Assembly (NCBI RefSeq): GCF_000526675.1
Contig: NZ_JAGN01000004.1
Coordinates: 1-59,825, forward strand
DNA from: Atopobacter phocae ATCC BAA-285
GTDB taxonomy: Bacteria > Bacillota > Bacilli > Lactobacillales > Aerococcaceae
DNA length: 59,825 nucleotides
Direction: 5' to 3'
Positions 21,101 to 28,245 of the stretch are shown here, one piece after another. The translations under genes and the position numbers were made by a program. Position 1 is the stretch's first letter. Every line of letters begins with the position of its first letter. The notes beneath the pieces are model-generated. The model searched no databases and was not told where the DNA came from. It saw only the letters and a program-made list of their open reading frames with translations.

Positions 21101-22399
21101 AAATACACCTGATGCGTTTGCTGCGCGTAGTAAGCTATCGCGCAACCGTACTTCGGTAATACCCATATCATCTAACACTTTAATTGCTGATGTTCCACGT
21201 TCCTCTGCATGGGCTAAACCTTCAACAAAAGAAAGTAAGGCTTCTGTTGGGTTAGATTTGAACATTTCTGAGAATTTTTGTGAAGTCATTCCAGCGACTC
21301 GTGCAAAATTATTTAAAGATTTACCGCCTTTTTCGGTCGCTAATTGCATTTGAACCATCACTTTTGAAAATGCAGATCCGCCAGCTTGAGCCTCTATTCC
21401 AACACTTGAGAGTGCTGTAGCTAATCCTAAAATTTCACCGTTCGTCATACCGATTTGATTACCTGCCCCGGCTAATCTAAGTGCCATATCAGAAATTTCA
21501 CTTTCTGTTGTTGCGAAGTTGTTTCCTAAAGCAACAATAGTAGAGCCTAATCGGTCAAAATCGTTCTGTGACATTTGAGTAATGTTAGCGAACCGTGCTA
21601 AAGTGGTTGCTGCTTGTTCAGCGCTCATGTTCGTTGATTCGCCTAAATCAATCATTGTTTTAGTGAATTTCACAACGTTTTGCGATTGGATTCCCAGTTG
21701 CCCTGCCGCTTCTGCAACGGATGCAATCTCTTGATGACTAGGAGGTAATTCTTTAGCTAAATTGCGCAATCCTTGTTCTAAATCACGGTATGAATAAATC
21801 ACACGTCCATTAGCATCTACTACTTCATCGTTGGTTTTCTTTACGCCAGCAAAGGCTGATTCCCACTTAATCGCTGCAGTCGTAGCAGCAGTAACTGCTC
21901 CAGTTAGCGGAACAGTTAGTCCTCTTGTTAAAGAACTACCTACACTGCTCATTTTATCGCCCACGCTGATTAGTTTTTCGCTGCTTTTATAAAGCTTTCC
22001 GGTCCAACCTTCTGTTTTTACTTGTAATTCTGCCATCGCTCCAGCAGTATCTATCAGTTGTTTCTTATAGGCAGCGAGTTTTGCTTGCGCGTCCATTAAT
22101 TCTGCAGCAATTCTTTTTGATGAGTCGGTTAGTTTGCCATCAACAAGTGAGCCCTCATAAGCTTCATTCAAAGCGCGCACTTGTTCTTCTTGCGCTTTAA
22201 TCATGCTTGATAAACCTTTAGAACGTGCTGTTAATTGACCCATTCGGTCGCCTGCTAATTGTGCGGCTCTTGCATTGGCTTGCATTTCTTTTGATAAGTA
22301 ACGAATTCTTTTTCTCGAATTGTCAACACCTTTACCAAAATCCGCATCATCTAAATTTAAACGGATCATCATATTACCCAATGGTGTTCCTGTGCTCAT
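18101..22399 (-). CDS. tail tape measure protein
   Basis: 1432 aa, the longest gene of the prophage, sets tail length. Residues 100-500 carry the PhageMin_Tail/TP901 core (ASVAEAAGQLGIQSQNVVKFTKTMIDLGESTNMSAEQAATTLARF). Hydrophobic segments lie near 600-660 (ALGGLSGVLLPIAAAIGVGGAIYLGW). Residues about 1010-1240 hold diverged ~30-residue repeats built on W-x-x-L-x-x-x-x-K/Q-x-L-x-x-(D/N)N. The ATG follows AAAGGAGG and overlaps the stop of the frameshifted gpGT frame (TAATG). By the usual ~0.15 nm per residue the tail would be about 0.2 micrometre. Confidence 0.95.
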   Translation of the reverse strand: MSTGTPLGNMMIRLNLDDADFGKGVDNSRKRIRYLSKEMQANARAAQLAGDRMGQLTARSKGLSSMIKAQEEQVRALNEAYEGSLVDGKLTDSSKRIAAELMDAQAKLAAYKKQLIDTAGAMAELQVKTEGWTGKLYKSSEKLISVGDKMSSVGSSLTRGLTVPLTGAVTAATTAAIKWESAFAGVKKTNDEVVDANGRVIYSYRDLEQGLRNLAKELPPSHQEIASVAEAAGQLGIQSQNVVKFTKTMIDLGESTNMSAEQAATTLARFANITQMSQNDFDRLGSTIVALGNNFATTESEISDMALRLAGAGNQIGMTNGEILGLATALSSVGIEAQAGGSAFSKVMVQMQLATEKGGKSLNNFARVAGMTSQKFSEMFKSNPTEALLSFVEGLAHAEERGTSAIKVLDDMGITEVRLRDSLLRAANASGVFSDAVRTGNKAWEENTALTEEASKRYETTEAKLKMLKNEAVDAAIELGGPFVDALREGLNSAKPLIKNLGDLARKFSEADPKTQRMIMKMIAFGVAVGPVLNVTGKLTSGIGTLGKGFAELTAQFAKKRAMDAMAKSLIGGVVPAQQLAGALGQSAAGAVQLGSAAGAASGAGGIGAMTTALGGLSGVLLPIAAAIGVGGAIYLGWKMFGEQLYESSQRVKRWGTDVGEETDKVLTKIQDTTLQGQGAISAMSQGVKTDTGAMADSFVQVGNSIEDNITKRIKGMQKALDNLPDFVNESTKRSIEKQKSQLEQSLNVIKENTQKISEIRKNAMANDRQVTQEELGRINNLYKSSAEEYVNTLSVSQKERKRILTAMTGDVRNASKEQATEWVKSLGKQRESMLTEWTKTRESMRKELKDNGLSKEMIDQIIKDFDTSKKAMVDGLDSQIKAIVDKYPELAKKFNLLNGKVLDGTEEMRRLQLASNKKLLDNALSLVKDIDGVADMAGKSGRKAAEAWNSIVLDEKTGEVKTNMREAVIDATKDVTKWNEMKLLVHNADLDSNARRVIGEAAIANDYWDGMAWEDKEAILHDKFSVNMYKALSETGKWNELSIEEKQAIVQSNTKEELAGAIFELGLWDELQPEVKELKADNSGTIQKIQSSSEMLERWNGLPEQTKQLIVDNPGLLEKVLESTDTYTTWMNLPNDVKQMLANNEDLKAKVADGTLTVQQYDALQPQVKKLTGDASNVTSASQSGQNALNSYASNNPATKFLQGNPQSVVSASGTGVSALDRFNNNNPATKKLKANDNASGPANDARAAVGAFSDISNVITKTLRVVYEKVTGRKNARGTNYHPGGHAIVNDQKGPVYRELVIPKGGTPFIPEGRDVFLPDLPRGSKVLKAYETRKLFPHYADGIGIPQNAKKVRQLASLSETRNNDTFIQSTDTTHIEKRLDELVRIMQKFGQQLADTEIKLDSYQVGRVLERNRQRTNRLKHREVGEFG

Positions 22400-22632
22400 T
22401 AAAGTCCTCCTTTCCTCAATTGATTCACTAGATTAGATAGTGGTTGAATCGCTTTCTTTTTTCTTTTCCCCGTTGTTTTAGCAAGCAAGATATCATCCAC
22501 ATCTAAACAGTCAGTTTGCATTAAATCTCTAATTGTTGTTCCTGGAACAGACTGAATTACTTCTCGGATGAACTGGAGTTGATAGTCATAATATTTTGAC
22601 CAGCTAACAGTTCCTCCGTCATTACTTTTTTT
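22399..22632 (-). CDS. gpT-like extension of the tail assembly chaperone (reached by -1 frameshift)
   Basis: The gap between gpG and tape measure is open in the -1 frame from inside gpG to a TAA overlapping the tape-measure ATG. The shift site is A AAA AAA G at 22626-22632 (frame-0 codons AAA AAA GTA), a classic slippery heptamer. After slippage the frame reads SNDGGTVSWSKYYDYQ..., then ...VIQSVPGTTIRDLMQ... and ends with a basic QLRKGGL. About 77 residues are added to gpG. This is the conserved gpG/gpGT arrangement of long-tailed phages; gpGT coats the tape measure during assembly. Confidence 0.8.
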   Translation of the reverse strand, partial: KKSNDGGTVSWSKYYDYQLQFIREVIQSVPGTTIRDLMQTDCLDVDDILLAKTTGKRKKKAIQPLSNLVNQLRKGGL

Positions 22633-22946
22633 AGTTGTTCATCATCTTCTTTATTAAAACCAAGTACCCGATAACGGATGATTTCATATATCACGTCACG
22701 GTCTAACGCTTCTAATCCGTTGTTAATCGCTTCAGGGGTTACTTCTTCGTTCTCAAATAATCCTGCAACAAATTCAATTTGTAAACGTGCATATTCTTCT
22801 TCCGGCACATTTTCTTTGTATTTCTTCTCCAACTCTTTTTCTAAACGGATGTACTCTTGGCGTTTCCCAAAAGGAACAAAGTCTTGCGTAAAAGTTTTAA
22901 ATTTATTATTAGGTTGTCTTAATTCTAATTTAAATGTGCGTTCCAT
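22557..22946 (-). CDS. tail assembly chaperone (gpG-like)
   Basis: 129 aa from ATG 22946 (AAGGGAGTGAATCA precedes); the upstream in-frame extension lacks a ribosome site. Acidic helical protein beginning MERTFKLELRQPNNKFKTFTQDFVPF, typical of tail chaperones of Firmicutes siphophages. It contains the AAAAAAA slippery site near its 3' end, giving the longer gpGT form. Confidence 0.85.
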   Translation of the reverse strand: MERTFKLELRQPNNKFKTFTQDFVPFGKRQEYIRLEKELEKKYKENVPEEEYARLQIEFVAGLFENEEVTPEAINNGLEALDRDVIYEIIRYRVLGFNKEDDEQLKKVMTEELLAGQNIMTINSSSSEK

Positions 22947-22968
22947 TGATTCACTCCCTTTTCTTTTC

Positions 22969-22996
22969 AAAAAAAGAGCTAGCAATTAAGCTAGCC
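22969..22996 (-). terminator. attenuating terminator after the major tail protein gene
   Basis: GCTAGC / GCTAGC stem (22978-22995) plus a TCTTTTTTTG tail on the minus strand, between the major tail protein and gpG genes. It would make tail-tube protein messages more abundant than chaperone messages. Confidence 0.7.
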
Positions 22997-23003
22997 CTGT
23001 TTA

Positions 23004-23600
23004 TTATTCTGCTAATGAAGATGCTGCTGAACCAAACAACTCTTTTTCAAGTGCTGTAAACGATTCGCTAGAATCTGCGATACCTACTGTTACTGATTTA
23101 GTTGTTCCTTCTACTTTCTTAGAAATAGGTGTTAAGACATACTCACCCGGCTCGGGCGTAAAATCTTCATCAGTTAAAGTTTCTGCTGAAAAACCATCAC
23201 GTGACCATACGCCTGCATACAATCCAAAGCCTACTTTATTTCCGTGTAGGTCTTCACTTTCAACTAACACAGCGTAATAAGGAGGTTCTGTATCTTCACC
23301 AATATAATGTACGCCATTTGAACCTACTACGTGTCCTAACATCTCGTGTTCAATTTTTGATGGAACATCTAACAGGCCAAAGTTTGCTGCGATATTGCCG
23401 TGCCCTTTTCGTGATACGTAGTAGGCAATGTTTGATCCATAGATTTTGACAGGTTCGCGTGTCAATCCCGTTAAATCAAAAGAGGCTGTCGCCCCTTCTT
23501 TTTGTTTCCCTTCAATTGTCGTCACCGTTGCTTCTGATGCCGGTTGTAACTTATCATCTAATTTTAAAATTTTAATACGACTAAATCCGTATGTTTGCAT
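23004..23600 (-). CDS. major tail protein
   Basis: 198 aa, beginning MQTYGFSRIKILKLD behind AAAAGGAGATGAAAGA. Beta-rich with the TLTDEDFTPEPGEYVLTPISKK and GHVVGSNGVHYIGEDTEPPYYAVLVESEDLHG segments seen in phi13/TP901-type major tail proteins. Forms the tail tube. Followed by a terminator hairpin. Confidence 0.88.
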   Translation of the reverse strand: MQTYGFSRIKILKLDDKLQPASEATVTTIEGKQKEGATASFDLTGLTREPVKIYGSNIAYYVSRKGHGNIAANFGLLDVPSKIEHEMLGHVVGSNGVHYIGEDTEPPYYAVLVESEDLHGNKVGFGLYAGVWSRDGFSAETLTDEDFTPEPGEYVLTPISKKVEGTTKSVTVGIADSSESFTALEKELFGSAASSLAE

Positions 23601-23615
23601 TCTTTCATCTCCTTT

Positions 23616-24008
23616 TTAATAGTTGTTATCATAAAGTTTTGTTGTGGTTCGATAACGTCTAGCATCGACATATCTTTTTGTGCCCGAAAAATATTCATCT
23701 AAACCACCTGGCATTTGAAAAAAACGTAAGTTTCTCATCACTTGTTTAGCTGCCAATTGAATTTCCTTCACTTGTTGTCTTTTTGGGGCTTCCACGTTAA
23801 TTTGATAGGTTAAACGTTGGGATAGTTCTTTGTCACTCCCGTAAGTGACACCTACAGGAACTCCTAAAGGTTCAATGATTATAAATGGCTTACTTGTATC
23901 CATTGTTTCAGGCGCTTCATAAAATTTAATGCGATTTTTTGTTACGAGGCTTTTAATCGTTTCATGTTTGATAAGTTCGTTATAAATAGTCATCATCATA
24001 TCAGTCAT
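23616..24008 (-). CDS. tail terminator / tail completion protein (DUF3168/DUF806-like)
   Basis: 130 aa. N-terminal helix MTIYNELIKHETIKSLV, then KPFIIIEPLGVP and a TYQINVEAPKRQQVKEIQLAAKQVMRNL block, the pattern of small proteins that cap the tail tube. Overlaps the upstream gene by 4 bp and sits just before the major tail protein. Confidence 0.8.
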   Translation of the reverse strand: MTDMMMTIYNELIKHETIKSLVTKNRIKFYEAPETMDTSKPFIIIEPLGVPVGVTYGSDKELSQRLTYQINVEAPKRQQVKEIQLAAKQVMRNLRFFQMPGGLDEYFSGTKRYVDARRYRTTTKLYDNNY

Positions 24009-24412
24009 TCAACCAACTCCTTTAGCCCCTCATGCATTTCTTTAATGGCGGTACTTTTTGATTCATCCGCTGCACGTTGAACAGCCCCCATACCTCTCGG
24101 GTTTTGCCGTTTGCCAAACCGGGTATAACCAAATTCGTTTAAATGAACTAATCGCCAACGACTTTTACTACCTTCCCAACCGACATCAATTCGTTTGATA
24201 CCTTTTTTTGCACCTCTGACATTTGAACGGACCACCTCATCATAAGTTGCTCCTGTGTCTTGATAATAAGCCACGTGCTTTCTAGTGAGCTCTACCATTT
24301 TATCTCCTGTATCTCTTAGGGCTTTATTCTCAATACGTGATACTCGGTTTTTACCTAACTTCTTTTCGAGATTAGCTAGTACCTCGTCTACGCCTGTAAC
24401 TTCAACTTTCAA
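24005..24412 (-). CDS. HK97 gp10-like head-tail joining / tail component
   Basis: 135 aa, with the family layout: GVDEVLANLEKKLG at the start, ALRDTGDKMVELTRKH helix, then HLNEFGYTRFGKRQNPRGMGAVQRA (H-x-x-E-F-G motif) near the C-terminus. Overlaps both neighbours by 4 bp. Connects head connector and tail completion proteins. Confidence 0.84.
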   Translation of the reverse strand: MKVEVTGVDEVLANLEKKLGKNRVSRIENKALRDTGDKMVELTRKHVAYYQDTGATYDEVVRSNVRGAKKGIKRIDVGWEGSKSRWRLVHLNEFGYTRFGKRQNPRGMGAVQRAADESKSTAIKEMHEGLKELVE

Positions 24413-24780
24413 GACATCGCCCCCAATACAATTTTTATGAATTTGTTATCTTCAAAATCGGGCGATACATCAAGTACTTCCCACACCTTGTCTTTTCCGT
24501 AACGGTAATCATCAACAATGACCTTATGCTTATTGTTTGGGATAAAATCAGTGTGAGGGTCTCTTATTTTAATCGTTAAACCCTCTTTTGTACCTTTAGC
24601 ATTGATAATATTCATGTCTTTTGTACTGGGGCTATAAGCTAAAGCTAAGGCCTTAAAAACAAGGCGTTGTTTTTCTTCGTCAGGGTCTGGACCTTCACTA
24701 GGTTGATAGACATAAAAACTGACAGGAATTCTTAAATCGCCACGATTTATTGAAGGTTTTTTGTACTTTCTTCTATTCAT
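24409..24780 (-). CDS. head-tail adaptor / head closure protein
   Basis: 123 aa from ATG 24780 (AGGTGA upstream inside the preceding gene; GTG 24789 is an alternative). Beta-rich SPP1 gp16-like shape: GDLRIPVSFYVYQP, then DFIPNNKHKVIVDDYRYGKDKVWEVLDVSPDFEDNKFIKIVLG. Plugs the connector after DNA packaging. Confidence 0.8.
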   Translation of the reverse strand: MNRRKYKKPSINRGDLRIPVSFYVYQPSEGPDPDEEKQRLVFKALALAYSPSTKDMNIINAKGTKEGLTIKIRDPHTDFIPNNKHKVIVDDYRYGKDKVWEVLDVSPDFEDNKFIKIVLGAMS

Positions 24781-25072
24781 CACTTTCACCTACCGAGTTC
24801 AGCAAGGATTGAGCTAAAATTTCCGCTTGAAAGTTTTCTTCAAAAAATTCCAAGTCCTCGTTATAGTCATAGCGCACTCGGTTATAAACCAATTCAAGAT
24901 ACACCGGATCGTTTGGTGGATCCGGCGAATGAATTAATTGTTGGATGCGGAGGAATGAACCTTTTAACATCCGCATTAAATCATCATCATCTGACGTGTT
25001 GAATATACGCAGGTATAATTTAATCGGCTCAAGATGTTCTTCCGCTAATTGTTCTGCTTCTTTTAAGTCCAT
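24773..25072 (-). CDS. head-tail connector protein (gp6/gp15-like)
   Basis: 99 aa all-helical protein (EAEQLAEEHLEPIKLYLRIF...LKGSFLRIQQLIHSPDPPNDPVYLELVYNRVRYDYNEDLEFFEENF), the classic DNA-packaging/adaptor shape found two genes after the capsid gene. Forms the ring below the portal. Confidence 0.84.
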   Translation of the reverse strand: MDLKEAEQLAEEHLEPIKLYLRIFNTSDDDDLMRMLKGSFLRIQQLIHSPDPPNDPVYLELVYNRVRYDYNEDLEFFEENFQAEILAQSLLNSVGESDE

Positions 25073-25085
25073 GCCACCACCTCCT

Positions 25086-25289
25086 TTATTTCACCAACTC
25101 AAGCAATTCTGATTTCTTGGCTGAACTGCTATATGAGATGGAATGTTCATCTAAGTACGATTTGATTTGACTAACCGTCCACGTGCTGTCGGGTGTTCCA
25201 CTAGCTTTTAAGGCTGTTCGCTCTAGTTCCGCCTCATCTAAGTGAGGCGATGTTATTCCCCCGATTGACCGTCGATTTTCAAAGTCCAA
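25086..25289 (-). CDS. small HeH/LEM-domain phage protein
   Basis: Up to 67 aa. The C-terminal ~36 residues (WTVSQIKSYLDEHSISYSSSAKKSELLELVK) are a HeH/LEM or Rho-N-type helix-extended loop-helix nucleic-acid-binding motif, often present after HK97-type capsid genes. The start is uncertain: TTG 25289 has no ribosome site, while GGGGGA followed by ATAACATC inside the frame suggests a later, unusual start. Overlaps the capsid stop. Confidence 0.65.
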   Translation of the reverse strand: MDFENRRSIGGITSPHLDEAELERTALKASGTPDSTWTVSQIKSYLDEHSISYSSSAKKSELLELVK

Positions 25290-26386
25290 ACCGCTGCTGC
25301 TTTGTCGTCTTTCGCTTTACCGTATCCAAATGATTTTGCGATATATAATGTTAAATCTTCAAGCGCTAGTGTTTCAGCATAGGTTTGAATATCAACTCCA
25401 CCGGCTACACGTGCATCGTAACGGCCTTTAACAAATGAGATAACTTTACCCGCTGGAACAGCCAACGATTCGATAATGCTTAAGTTGTAAGGTAATGCTG
25501 TTATATACAATCCGTTAGCGTTTAAATGTGTGTATTGAGTACGAACGTCCCAAGCATCTGTTGGGTTAACAAGCAATGCAACTTTGCCTGCTACGTTTAA
25601 AGGTTTTCCATTTTCTTTAATCGAGTGGTGTTTATAAATTGCAGTGATTTCTTTTACTGTTGTTTTTGGATCAGCAAATGTTAATGTGCCTGTTGGTTCT
25701 TTTTCAGGATAAACACCACCTGAAATGGACACGTCTTGTTGTACTTGTCGGTTTAATCCAACCGGTTTGTCATTTCCGTCACCTGTTACAAAAGCTAATT
25801 CTAGTGCAGTTGCAAAAGCTTCCGTGATTTGTGTCATAACAAAACGTTTAATCCATGCTGGACCGTATTTTTCTGTATCTTTAGGAACCACAACAAAAGC
25901 TGTTAATTTGCTAGAAATTGTTTCTTCTTCGCTGAATGATGCCTCTAGTTGGCCTTTAATTTCACCAAAGATTTTACCCCAAACAGCTACGCCGCTTGTT
26001 TCTGAACGGATAAATTTAACACGTAAGCCGTTATTTTTAAGCCCAATTTCACTTAAAATAGGGTGTGCTGTCACCATATCTTCGAAGATTTCATCTACTG
26101 TTGTTTGTGGTAATAACTTAGGTTCTTTTAAGCTGTCTTTGTTAATTTCATTAAAAAATTTCACTTCTTCATTTGTAATTTGACGGTCTACACGTGAAGC
26201 AGCTGCAAATGAATCTAGGTCTTGTTTAAAATCTTGTTCCATTCCTGTTCGTAAAGCTTCCATCATTTCAGCGAAAGCTTGTTCTTTTTCTTCGTTAGTT
26301 GCTTCTTGGTTTTGCCCTAATGCAAAAAATGCTTCACGTTTCTCGTTATATACGTCTACATAGTTTTTATTTAATTTCATTACCAT
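25253..26386 (-). CDS. major capsid protein (HK97 fold)
   Basis: 377 aa. The N-terminal ~90 residues are a charged helical delta/scaffold domain (VYNEKREAFFALGQNQEATNEEKEQAF...), and the core begins near EEVKFFNEINKD; family signatures include IFEDMVTAHPILSEIGLKN and VALLVNPTDAWDVRTQY. The prohead protease gene directly upstream would remove the delta domain. AAGGAGGACAAATAG precedes the ATG. No separate scaffold gene is present, consistent with HK97-type assembly. Confidence 0.94.
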   Translation of the reverse strand: MVMKLNKNYVDVYNEKREAFFALGQNQEATNEEKEQAFAEMMEALRTGMEQDFKQDLDSFAAASRVDRQITNEEVKFFNEINKDSLKEPKLLPQTTVDEIFEDMVTAHPILSEIGLKNNGLRVKFIRSETSGVAVWGKIFGEIKGQLEASFSEEETISSKLTAFVVVPKDTEKYGPAWIKRFVMTQITEAFATALELAFVTGDGNDKPVGLNRQVQQDVSISGGVYPEKEPTGTLTFADPKTTVKEITAIYKHHSIKENGKPLNVAGKVALLVNPTDAWDVRTQYTHLNANGLYITALPYNLSIIESLAVPAGKVISFVKGRYDARVAGGVDIQTYAETLALEDLTLYIAKSFGYGKAKDDKAAAVWTLKIDGQSGE

Positions 26387-26404
26387 CTATTTGTCCTCCT
26401 TGTA

Positions 26405-27064
26405 TTAAAAAAAGAGCTGATCGATAAACGATTGCTCTTGTTCTTCCGTTTTATTTTCTTGTTTGTTTTGTTTTAGCTGTCTGAGTTTGTTCATTGTTTC
26501 TTGGCTTAAAATTGGTGTACCTACACTTGCTAAGAGTGATATGTTTGCGTCGTTAGTAAATAGCACCTCATCCGCAAATCCTAATTCAACGGCTTGCTTC
26601 GCTGTAATCCACGTCTCCTCATCCATCCACTGAATAATCTCTTCGTGAGTTCGTCCAGTTTTTAACTGATAGGCGTTTGCTAAGGCATGATTAGCTTGTT
26701 TAAGCACCTGTGACGTATGATCCATTTCGTTATGGTCACCTGTCGCTTGTGTCCAAACATTGTGAATCATCAATTGTCCTGCTGGGCTCATTCTTACCGT
26801 GTCACCTGCCATGGCGATGACACTTGCTGCGCTACCAGCGGTTACAACATCAATCGTTACATTTCCTTCGTAAGCTTTTAAAGCCGTGTAGATTTCCACT
26901 CCAGCGTTCACTAGTCCGCCATATGAGTTAACTGTAATCTTGATATCGTCTCCGTCTAGTTCGTTGATGATATCTTTTGGTGCTGTGTGCTCAATTTCGA
27001 AATAGTCATAAACATCTTTGCTGTTGTTGTCAATGATTGTTCCTTTAATTGCTAGTTCCTTCAT
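26405..27064 (-). CDS. prohead protease, ClpP-like (S14)
   Basis: 219 aa from ATG 27064 (overlaps the portal gene). ClpP fold with catalytic S78 in AGSAAS and H101 in MIHNVW, plus ITVNSYGGLVNAGVEIYTALK. It would cleave the capsid delta domain during head maturation. The C-terminal QLKQNKQENKTEEQEQ tail is polar and may act as a scaffold-like tether. Confidence 0.92.
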   Translation of the reverse strand: MKELAIKGTIIDNNSKDVYDYFEIEHTAPKDIINELDGDDIKITVNSYGGLVNAGVEIYTALKAYEGNVTIDVVTAGSAASVIAMAGDTVRMSPAGQLMIHNVWTQATGDHNEMDHTSQVLKQANHALANAYQLKTGRTHEEIIQWMDEETWITAKQAVELGFADEVLFTNDANISLLASVGTPILSQETMNKLRQLKQNKQENKTEEQEQSFIDQLFF

Positions 27065-28229
27065 CGTTTGCTTCCTCACCACCTTTCAGTGTGTCATAGT
27101 TTTTGGTCAAGTAGTATCTGTTCATTGCTGGATCGTCAACCGCTTCAAATTCAAACAACGCACGCGTTTCATTTGGTGTTAATGTACCGCTTGAAATAAT
27201 CTTGTCAATTTGAGTTGCTAATTTCAGTGGGTCACGTGGCAGCACGTTTTGAACTGTTAATGTTTTTCCTTTGTCATAATCGTTTTTATGAATGAAAGCT
27301 TTCGTTAATTCATCGGTCATTTTTTTAGTTAACGGTTTAATACACAATTCGCGATATGCATCTAAGTTATATTGCAAGTCTGCCATCTCGCCTTTAATTA
27401 AAGCGGGTGGCACTCCGATTGCTCTTGCAACATCACTCATTAGCGACACTTTCAAGCTGTCCAACTCGTCTAGCGACTGATTGGTTACTCCAGTTTTATT
27501 GGTAAACTCGTTGTACTCAAATCCGTTTAACTCTGGAACAACAGCAACGGAGCTTGTCCTAAACGACTTATATATTTTATTGATATAATCTTGAAGTTTT
27601 TCATTGATTGTTTTTCCGTTTTTGTCTTTTTCTCCACTTACGGTTCCTGTGTGATTCACTTTCACCGTTCCACGAATTTGGTTATTTCGCATGGAGACTT
27701 CTACTATGCGTCCAAACAATTCTGCATAATCATCAAACAGCCCTTTAGTGAATCGTTCCAAACTGTCGTTGTTATACCGTAGATAAATGACTTCTTTCAT
27801 CTGAAACCGGCGATTAAATGTATAATCTTTAACCGTTACTTTTTCAAATGTATCTTCGTAAAGCGCCCACTCGGTTCGGACAAAATCATCTGCAATCAAC
27901 AGCTGGTTATCCTGTGATAGCACCACAAGAACTTCGTTATCGTCGAGCAGTTTATAAAAGAATGCCTGCCAAAAATCTCCTGCTGACATATCCTTATTTG
28001 GTCTGACGTTAAGAATGTAATCCCAATTTTTATCAATTTTCCCGGTTTCATCGCGTATCTTAACCTGCATGGTTGACATCGTCCGACTGACAAAATCAAT
28101 CACTGTATTTAATGCCATCACTTTTAAATAGATACGTTCTGATGTGCTGGTCATTAGTTCCCAATCCAACATTTCTCGAAGTGCTCGGTTTCGATTAAAC
28201 ACTTCGCCTAAACTTTCCATTAAACTCAA
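27045..28229 (-). CDS. portal protein
   Basis: 394 aa, HK97-type portal. Start TTG 28229 is seven bases after GGGGGG; ATG 28220 is less well placed. Characteristic blocks: YLKVMALNTVIDFVSRTM, WDYILNVRPNKDMSAGDFW and MSDVARAIGVPPALIKGEMADLQYN. The dodecameric ring is the DNA entry vertex, docking TerL during packaging and the connectors afterwards. Confidence 0.92.
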   Translation of the reverse strand: MSLMESLGEVFNRNRALREMLDWELMTSTSERIYLKVMALNTVIDFVSRTMSTMQVKIRDETGKIDKNWDYILNVRPNKDMSAGDFWQAFFYKLLDDNEVLVVLSQDNQLLIADDFVRTEWALYEDTFEKVTVKDYTFNRRFQMKEVIYLRYNNDSLERFTKGLFDDYAELFGRIVEVSMRNNQIRGTVKVNHTGTVSGEKDKNGKTINEKLQDYINKIYKSFRTSSVAVVPELNGFEYNEFTNKTGVTNQSLDELDSLKVSLMSDVARAIGVPPALIKGEMADLQYNLDAYRELCIKPLTKKMTDELTKAFIHKNDYDKGKTLTVQNVLPRDPLKLATQIDKIISSGTLTPNETRALFEFEAVDDPAMNRYYLTKNYDTLKGGEEANDEGTSN

Positions 28230-28245
28230 TAATCATCCCCCCTTT

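Noticed and set aside
20500-21353. three + strand frames of 66-108 aa opposite the tape-measure gene
   Set aside because: Shadows of a long, compositionally biased gene; no ribosome sites and no promoter.
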